Origin: Alistipes sp. CAG:514
Lineage (GTDB): Bacteria > Bacteroidota > Bacteroidia > Bacteroidales > UBA932
Length of the DNA: 20,925 nt
Assembly (NCBI GenBank): GCA_000431015.1
Contig: HF986035.1
Span: forward strand, 48,283-69,207
Direction of reading: 5' to 3'
Shown here: positions 16,208 through 20,925 of the stretch, one piece after another
Layout: the number at the start of each line of letters is the position of its first letter
Position numbering within the stretch: the stretch's first letter is position 1
Program-made: the position numbers and the translations under genes
Notes under the pieces: model-generated
What the model was told of the DNA's origin: nothing
Seen by the model: the letters and a program-made list of their open reading frames with translations, nothing else
The model's database searches: none

Positions 16208-17577
16208 TGAATATCCTTGCGTCGATGAAAAAGATAATCCTGAAAGACATTGTCCTTGCGGTGGCCGCGCTGCTTGCCGCAGGGACATATTCATTTGCCC
16301 AGACACCAGCGACGTTGGACCGGCGGGCGGCGGTCGAGGCTGAATTTGGCGTCAAGGACGCAGTCCGCAAGTACGACACCCGTGCCGAGATGATGGCCGA
16401 CCGCAATCTTCTTGGCGGTGAGTATTACATGTACCCGTTCGACGAAGTGAGGATCACTCCGGCTCCGAAGGGCTACAAGCCGGTCTACATCAGCCATATC
16501 GGTCGTCACGGAGCAAGATATGCCCTTGGAGACGGAGTCTATGAGGCAGTCCGTAAGGTGCTTTCCGACGCTCATACCGCCGGAAAACTGACGGAGGCCG
16601 GTGAGGATCTTTTCGTCCGTTACGAGAGGTTCTATCCGTCTGTAGCCAATAGGGGAGGGGATCTGACCAAAGAGGGGCAGAAACAGCTTCGCCTGATAGC
16701 CTCGACGATGTACAGGGAGTTCCCTGAAGTATTCAAGGGTAAGACCAGGGCTGATGTGCTTTCCACGGCTGTCCCTCGTGTGATGCTGAGTATGATGTCA
16801 TTTTTGGACGAGTTGAAGGGGCTGGACGGAGACCTGACGTATTCCGTTGATGCCGGAAGGGCCTATCTTCCGGTCCTGGAGCCGGACGGAGGCCAGAATC
16901 CGTTCAGGGTTAAGACCCTGATCCCTGCCGATGCCAAGGCCTCGTCCGCGGCGATGCATGCGGATCTGATTGATTCCAAGGCCTTCTGCTCCAGATATTT
17001 CAATGACATCGACTATCTTGAATCCACGTCCGGGACGTGGAAGTTTGAGTCCGATCTCCGAACGGTGGTGGTTGGCCTGCAGTGCCTTGACGGCGAGCCG
17101 TCGGATGATTTCTCGGACATATTCACATTTGATGAACTCTTCGGCATCTGGGAGGTTCGGAATTATAATGGCTACCTCTATATGGGACGCTCGCCTTTGA
17201 CAGACAATTCCGGCTGCACAAAGAACGCCGCGATTCTTGAGAACATGATAGAGGAGGCCGATAGTGACCTGGCTTCCGGCGTGATTCAGTTGAGGCTTCG
17301 TTTCTCACACGACACCGCTATTCTGCCGTTGGTCTCCTATATGCGCCTGGACAATTTCGGTGCGGTCGTTGATGATCCGAAAGAGGTGAGGAATTACTGG
17401 AGAAGTGACAAGGTTCCGATGGCCGCCAACCTCCAGCTGATCTTCTACCGCAGCAAAAGAACCCCGGAGATCCTGGTCAAAGTCCTCTACAACGGCCACG
17501 AAGCCTCCCTCCCGATCCCGCAAGTGGCCCCTTCCTTCTATTCCTGGACCGCATTCAAGGACTATTACAGGAATTGA
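16207..17577 (+). CDS. Histidine-type acid phosphatase (clade 2, MINPP/phytase-like)
   Basis: A 456-residue exported phosphatase. The start ATG overlaps the previous stop (TAATG), implying coupled translation; an ATG at 16225 giving MKKII is an alternative with a more typical signal peptide. Cleavage is likely after SFA near residue 31. The catalytic core has R100-H101-G102-A103-R104, with His101 as the phosphorylated residue, and H368-D369 (FSHDTAILPL) as the proton donor motif. The usual proline after RHGxRx is alanine here. Clade 2 members include acid phosphatases, phytases and inositol polyphosphate phosphatases; the HD form of the second motif fits acid phosphatase or classical phytase better than the HAE form of MINPP. 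The substrate is uncertain. With the preceding gene it suggests release of phosphate from organic esters in the periplasm. Confidence 0.85.
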   Translation: MNILASMKKIILKDIVLAVAALLAAGTYSFAQTPATLDRRAAVEAEFGVKDAVRKYDTRAEMMADRNLLGGEYYMYPFDEVRITPAPKGYKPVYISHIGRHGARYALGDGVYEAVRKVLSDAHTAGKLTEAGEDLFVRYERFYPSVANRGGDLTKEGQKQLRLIASTMYREFPEVFKGKTRADVLSTAVPRVMLSMMSFLDELKGLDGDLTYSVDAGRAYLPVLEPDGGQNPFRVKTLIPADAKASSAAMHADLIDSKAFCSRYFNDIDYLESTSGTWKFESDLRTVVVGLQCLDGEPSDDFSDIFTFDELFGIWEVRNYNGYLYMGRSPLTDNSGCTKNAAILENMIEEADSDLASGVIQLRLRFSHDTAILPLVSYMRLDNFGAVVDDPKEVRNYWRSDKVPMAANLQLIFYRSKRTPEILVKVLYNGHEASLPIPQVAPSFYSWTAFKDYYRN

Positions 17578-17657
17578 CTTCCAGTAGAGATGGACTCTAT
17601 GGTTTATCTGGCTTTGGCAATGGAAAGCGCGTGCAGCGCGAAGCGACGCAAGAAGGT

Positions 17658-17686
17658 TCAAAAGGCTGACTTGCTCAGCCTTTTGA
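17658..17686. terminator. Bidirectional hairpin between convergent genes
   Basis: TCAAAAGGCTGA (17658-17669) and TCAGCCTTTTGA (17675-17686) form a perfect 12-bp stem with a 5-base loop. The A/T-rich outer ends give a short T run on either strand. It lies between the phosphatase gene and the convergent HAD gene and covers the last eight codons and stop of the HAD gene. Confidence 0.65.
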
Positions 17687-18500
17687 GCTCGCAGTCGGCC
17701 TTGATTTTGTCGATTATGGCGCAGACCACCTTGTAGGTCTTGCTGTCCTTGGTGTAGTTTGCGGGGACGGTGAAGTTGACGCGGCCTTGGTGCTGGAGGG
17801 TCTTGGCGAAGGCTTTCTTCTTCGGACTGCTCTCGTCGTAGACGGCGATGGCGTGCCCTCCGAACATCTTTACGATCTTCATGCAAGGGATGTCGGTCTC
17901 ACCGTCACCGAAGTAGATCATCTGGGGGTAGGGGATTCTCTTCTTGTCCTCGGCGACACTCTCGTTGACCATCTTGTTGTCGTGGGCGCTGAATATTCCC
18001 TTGTTGATCTTGAATATGTACTGGGTCTTCGCCGTGTAGTCGACGGCGATTCCCGGCCACTCGGCCTCGCCGTCCTTGTTGTACATGTAGGAGCAGGCGA
18101 AGATGTGCTTGAACTCCTTGGCGATCGGGCTGCCCTCGATGATCTCCTTGAGGCCGGAGGAGTTGATGTAATGCTCGATCTGCACGCCGCGTGACTCGCC
18201 ATATTCATTGATCATGCCGAACCATTCCCTCACGCCGTCGAAGAGTTGAATGTGTCGGCCGAACTTCCGGAAGTCGCTCCGGCGGAGCGTGATGCCGTTC
18301 TTCCTCGCCTCGTCGAACATCATTTTCATGTAGGACAGCACATTGCTAGCGTCCTGCCCGACGGCCAGCCCGTCGCTCATCCTCCAGAACTCATCCGGGG
18401 TCTTCCCGATGGCCTGAATGAATCCGAATTCCTGCATATTTCCGGGAGACAGGGTCCCGTCGAAGTCGTAAATCAGCGCTACGATTGGTCTTTTCTTCAT
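17658..18500 (-). CDS. HAD-superfamily hydrolase
   Basis: A cytoplasmic protein of 280 residues from the ATG at 18498-18500 (MKKRP). A longer form starting at 18530 is rejected because that codon lies in the -7 box. Motif I is D12-F-D14-G-T-L (nucleophile and acid/base Asp), motif II is probably Ser114 or Ser115 (INSSG), and motif IV is GDGETD around 198-203. Lysines near 158-167 could supply motif III. A large helical cap insert after motif I resembles the phosphoserine phosphatase-like branch. Such enzymes remove phosphate from small metabolites; the substrate is unknown. The gene is divergent from the acyl-CoA synthetase gene and convergent with the SusCD cluster, so it is not part of that operon. 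It ends inside its own terminator hairpin. Confidence 0.85.
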   Translation of the reverse strand: MKKRPIVALIYDFDGTLSPGNMQEFGFIQAIGKTPDEFWRMSDGLAVGQDASNVLSYMKMMFDEARKNGITLRRSDFRKFGRHIQLFDGVREWFGMINEYGESRGVQIEHYINSSGLKEIIEGSPIAKEFKHIFACSYMYNKDGEAEWPGIAVDYTAKTQYIFKINKGIFSAHDNKMVNESVAEDKKRIPYPQMIYFGDGETDIPCMKIVKMFGGHAIAVYDESSPKKKAFAKTLQHQGRVNFTVPANYTKDSKTYKVVCAIIDKIKADCELKRLSKSAF

Positions 18501-18527
18501 AATTTCGCCACAAATAACCGATTTCTG

Positions 18528-18535
18528 CAAATATA
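18528..18535 (-). promoter_or_regulatory. -7 box of the HAD hydrolase gene
   Basis: Read on the minus strand this is TATATTTG, an exact TAnnTTTG match, 27 bases before the start codon. No clear -33 TTTG lies at the expected distance. It sits back to back with the promoter of the acyl-CoA synthetase gene. Confidence 0.5.
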
Positions 18536-18545
18536 ATATTTATTC

Positions 18546-18579
18546 TTTGTGAAGAATCCGTTGGTTTCAGTTAATTTTG
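18546..18579 (+). promoter_or_regulatory. Promoter of the acyl-CoA synthetase gene
   Basis: TTTG (18546-18549) and TAATTTTG (18572-18579) are separated by 22 bases, slightly longer than the usual 19-20. The transcript would have a very short leader of roughly 15 bases. A GAGGAG ribosome-binding site at 18592-18597 is only three bases from the ATG. Confidence 0.5.
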
Positions 18580-18600
18580 TAATAAATAATAGAGGAGATT

Positions 18601-20244
18601 ATGGATCACTACCTGACCCGGTTGCAGAACGCGACCAGAAAATATTGGAACAAGTCCGCGCTTAACACCCTTGGCGGCGAATCCTTCACATATTCACAGA
18701 TGGCCACTTTGATCGAGAAGTTCCACATCTTCTTCGACAAGGCCGGTCTTCAGAAGGGGCAGCACATCGCCCTTTGGGCCCGCAACAGCGCCCGCTGGGG
18801 CATGTCCTATCTGGCTGTGAACACCTACGAGGCCGTCATCGTGCCGATACTGGCGGATTTCACTCCGGAAAGCGTGGAGAGCCTCGTTAACCATTCGGAC
18901 AGCATGGCATTGCTGACCAACGCAGACAAATGGGCTAAGCTTGACATCGCTAAGATGCCTGAGGTCAAGGTTGTTATGGATGTGGACAACCTGAAGATAC
19001 TCTATTGCCGCAAGCCTGAGATCGAGGCGCTCTGGAACAACATCGACAATCTCCTCGCCGAGAAGTACCCTGACGGTTTCGGCCCGGAGGATGTCGTCTA
19101 CCCGACTGACAACATGGACGATCTGGCGGTCATCAACTACACGTCCGGCTCGACCGGCAACCCGAAGGGCGTGATGCTGACCTACAGGAATTTCAGCGCC
19201 ACGATCGAGTACAGCCAGGTTCACCGTCCGACCTCTGACAAGAACAGGATGATCTCCATGCTCCCGATGGCCCACATGTACGGCCTCGTGACCGAGTTCA
19301 TCTACCCGCTCTGCAACGGCACGTCTATCTACTGGCTTGGAAAGACCCCTACGCCAAGCACACTGATGAAAGCCTTCCAGGAGGTCAGGCCTTACCAGCT
19401 CATCACCGTGCCGCTTGTGATGGAGAAGATCTTCAAGTCCAAGGTGAAGCCTGTGCTGGACAAGCCGATGATTAAGATCCTTACCAGGATTCCCGGGATC
19501 AACACAATCATATTCAAGAAGATACATGACGGCCTGATCAATGCTTTCGGTGGTGAGGTAGGGGAGTTCATCCTTGGCGGCGCGCCGGTGAACCCTGAGA
19601 TCGAGAAGTGGTTCAAGAAGATCAAGCTTCCTTACACCGTGGGCTACGGCATGACCGAGGCGACGCCGCTGCTGGCCTATGCCGGTAGTTCTGAATATGT
19701 CGCCGGCTCCTGCGGAAAACCTGTCGACTGCGCCACCGTGAGGATTGACTCCGATGATCCGCGGCACATAGTCGGCGAGATCCAGGCCAAGGGTGACAAC
19801 ATCTGCCTTGGCTATTACAAGAATCCTGAAGCTTCCGCCGACGCATTCACCGAGGACGGTTTCCTCCGCACCGGTGACCTTGGTCTGTTCGACGCCGACG
19901 GCAACCTCTACATCAAGGGACGCAGCAAGTCGATGATCCTTTCGGCCAACGGCCAGAACATCTATCCGGAGGAGGTTGAGGCCGTGGTTAACAACCAGCC
20001 TTATGTGCAGGAGTCCGTCGTGGTGGACCGCGCGTCCAAGCTCGTGGCGCTCGTCTATCTCGACCAGGAGGCTCTCCGCAAGGATGGCCTTGACCAGGAG
20101 GAGGTTTCCGACCTTCCTGAGAGGATCCGCATCAATTCCGACAGACAGCTTCCGAACTACAGCCAGATCGCCAAGGTAGAGATTGTGGACCAGCCGTTCG
20201 AGAAGACTCCTAAGATGAGCATCAAGCGCTTCCTCTACAAGTAG
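18601..20244 (+). CDS. AMP-binding long-chain acyl-CoA synthetase-type enzyme
   Basis: A 547-residue adenylate-forming enzyme. Motifs in order: the phosphate-binding loop TSGSTGNPKG at 181-190, the GYGMTEATPLL adenine/acyl region in the middle, LRTGDLG with the conserved Asp, IKGRSKSMILSANGQNIYPEE as the hinge, and the C-terminal TPKMSIKRFLYK, where Lys542 is the likely catalytic lysine. The order and length fit fatty acid:CoA ligases. It would activate a carboxylic acid with ATP to an acyl-adenylate and transfer it to CoA or another acceptor in the cytoplasm. The N-terminus lacks a signal peptide. The gene stands alone between a divergent HAD gene and a terminator. The chain length of the substrate cannot be told; transfer to an acyl carrier protein is an alternative. 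Confidence 0.88.
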   Translation: MDHYLTRLQNATRKYWNKSALNTLGGESFTYSQMATLIEKFHIFFDKAGLQKGQHIALWARNSARWGMSYLAVNTYEAVIVPILADFTPESVESLVNHSDSMALLTNADKWAKLDIAKMPEVKVVMDVDNLKILYCRKPEIEALWNNIDNLLAEKYPDGFGPEDVVYPTDNMDDLAVINYTSGSTGNPKGVMLTYRNFSATIEYSQVHRPTSDKNRMISMLPMAHMYGLVTEFIYPLCNGTSIYWLGKTPTPSTLMKAFQEVRPYQLITVPLVMEKIFKSKVKPVLDKPMIKILTRIPGINTIIFKKIHDGLINAFGGEVGEFILGGAPVNPEIEKWFKKIKLPYTVGYGMTEATPLLAYAGSSEYVAGSCGKPVDCATVRIDSDDPRHIVGEIQAKGDNICLGYYKNPEASADAFTEDGFLRTGDLGLFDADGNLYIKGRSKSMILSANGQNIYPEEVEAVVNNQPYVQESVVVDRASKLVALVYLDQEALRKDGLDQEEVSDLPERIRINSDRQLPNYSQIAKVEIVDQPFEKTPKMSIKRFLYK

Positions 20245-20271
20245 TCGTCCACAGGACGAAGTCAGAGAGTG

Positions 20272-20311
20272 ACCGTGGCTTGCGGGAATATGTCCGCGAG
20301 GCCACGGTTTT
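20272..20311 (+). terminator. Rho-independent terminator after the acyl-CoA synthetase gene
   Basis: ACCGTGGC (20272-20279) pairs with GCCACGGT (20301-20308), with an inner GCGG/CCGC stem (20282-20285 with 20294-20297), followed by TTTT. It lies 28 bases after the stop codon. A smaller hairpin, CGTCC-ACA-GGACG, precedes it at 20246-20258. Confidence 0.75.
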
Positions 20312-20353
20312 CGCATATTCTTGAGCCTGAGGAGATTCTTCCCCGCCTGTTTA

Positions 20354-20383
20354 CCGGAAGTATGATTCCGGCTTCACTTTTTT
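20354..20383 (+). terminator. Second terminator-like hairpin before the lipoprotein gene
   Basis: CCGGAA (20354-20359) pairs with TTCCGG (20366-20371) across a GTATGA loop, and six T follow at 20378-20383. The stem is short and six bases separate it from the T run. It could back up the first terminator. Confidence 0.45.
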
Positions 20384-20426
20384 CTCCGTCGCGCCTTACA
20401 ATGTGAGGATTTTCCGAAATTATTCT

Positions 20427-20434
20427 TACATTTG
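20427..20434 (+). promoter_or_regulatory. -7 box of the right-end lipoprotein gene
   Basis: TACATTTG matches TAnnTTTG and lies 69 bases before the start codon, downstream of both hairpins. No clear -33 TTTG is present. A weaker TAATTTTA at 20483-20490 is an alternative. Confidence 0.4.
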
Positions 20435-20502
20435 TGACGTTTTAGACCGTTGTGTCAGTTTTTTGTGGATTATCGCGCCAATTAATTTTAGTGATCTATA
20501 TT

Positions 20503-20925
20503 ATGAAAAAATTAGTCCTTTTCGCGCTTGGTGCGCTGTTGCTGGTTTCATGCAGTACAACGAAGAATGTCGCATCAAATGCGACAGGTGCCGTTGACCA
20601 GTACCGTTATGACATTGAGTATGTGAAGAATGCCGGTGACGGAATGTCCAATGTCAAAGTCTGGAGCTATGGCAAGTCTGTGAAAGTCGCAGAGGAAAGA
20701 TGTAAGGCAAACGCCGTCCACGGTGTGATTTTCAAAGGTTATACCGGTCAGGGAGCGGCACAGCCTGCCTTGGTCAAGAATGCTTCGGGCTATTCCGACA
20801 ACAAGGATTTCTTCGATAACTTCTTCAACAGCGGAGACTATCTCCGGTACGTGTCTTCAGTCGTGAACGGCTCGACCGAATCCAGGAAGATCAAGAGGTT
20901 CAGGGGTAAAAGTATGTGTTTAGGC
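20503..20925 (+). CDS. Conserved Bacteroidetes-type lipoprotein of unknown function, 3' end cut
   Basis: An open frame of 141 codons runs from the ATG at 20503 to the right edge without a stop, so the C-terminus lies outside the window. The start MKKLVLFALGALLLVSC is a clear lipoprotein signal with Cys17 as the acylation site. The mature part contains VKVWSYGKS, a cysteine-containing helix (AEERCKANAVHGVIFKGY) and a DNKDFFDNFFNSGDYLRYV segment. I recall this pattern from small conserved hypothetical lipoproteins of Bacteroidetes, but no function is known to me. It is preceded by terminator hairpins and its own -7 box, so it opens a new transcription unit. The other frame here (20403-20597) lacks a plausible start context and protein character. 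Confidence 0.8.
   Translation, partial: MKKLVLFALGALLLVSCSTTKNVASNATGAVDQYRYDIEYVKNAGDGMSNVKVWSYGKSVKVAEERCKANAVHGVIFKGYTGQGAAQPALVKNASGYSDNKDFFDNFFNSGDYLRYVSSVVNGSTESRKIKRFRGKSMCLG

Noticed and set aside
18501..18530. Upstream start of the HAD gene giving ten extra residues (MQKSVICGEI)
   Set aside because: It begins within the TATATTTG -7 box and would precede the transcript; MKKRP at 18500 fits better.
18694..20316. Minus-strand frame of 540 codons
   Set aside because: It is antisense to the AMP-binding enzyme, whose motifs are complete; the reverse product is low-complexity His/Arg/Val-rich with no motif.
20403..20597. Small 64-codon + strand frame
   Set aside because: It overlaps the lipoprotein signal sequence in another frame and covers the promoter; its product has no protein-like features.

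Overview
The window looks like a chromosomal segment of a Bacteroidales bacterium, probably from a gut or other host-associated community. The evidence is a SusC/SusD outer-membrane pair followed by accessory lipoproteins, a BspA-type leucine-rich repeat protein, several short lipoprotein signals ending in Ser/Ala/Gly-Cys, and repeated TAnnTTTG -7 boxes of the Bacteroidetes housekeeping promoter. Strong Shine-Dalgarno sites are the exception. No rRNA, tRNA, insertion sequence, integrase or CRISPR array was seen. I cannot name a genus from the sequence alone.

Left part (1-4521): the 3' portion of a BspA-like repeat protein is cut by the left edge and ends at a hairpin. Next come two related seven-helix membrane proteins. 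The first carries a C-terminal AraC-type DNA-binding domain and the second lacks it. Between them lie repeated GGTAAAT elements directly upstream of a consensus promoter. An N-carbamoylputrescine amidohydrolase gene (aguB) follows with its own promoter.

Centre (4576-17577): a seven-gene co-directional cluster sits behind one good promoter. It encodes SusC, SusD, a DUF4843 lipoprotein, a PKD-like lipoprotein, a large metzincin-type zinc metalloprotease, a lipoprotein of the metallophosphatase/5'-nucleotidase family with an altered active-site motif, and a histidine-type phosphatase. The first four resemble a peptide-type SusCD uptake complex with surface lipoproteins. The protease and phosphatases suggest that host or dietary peptides and phosphate esters are cut at the cell envelope and the products imported. 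A REP-like hairpin separates the protease from the phosphatase genes and may tune expression.

Right part (17658-20925): a HAD phosphatase gene runs leftward and converges on the cluster, with a 12-bp hairpin that includes its last codons. It shares a divergent promoter region with a long-chain acyl-CoA synthetase-type AMP-binding enzyme on the + strand. Two terminator-like hairpins follow, then the start of a small lipoprotein gene of a conserved but uncharacterised type that runs off the right edge. No stretch longer than 300 bases lacks a gene.
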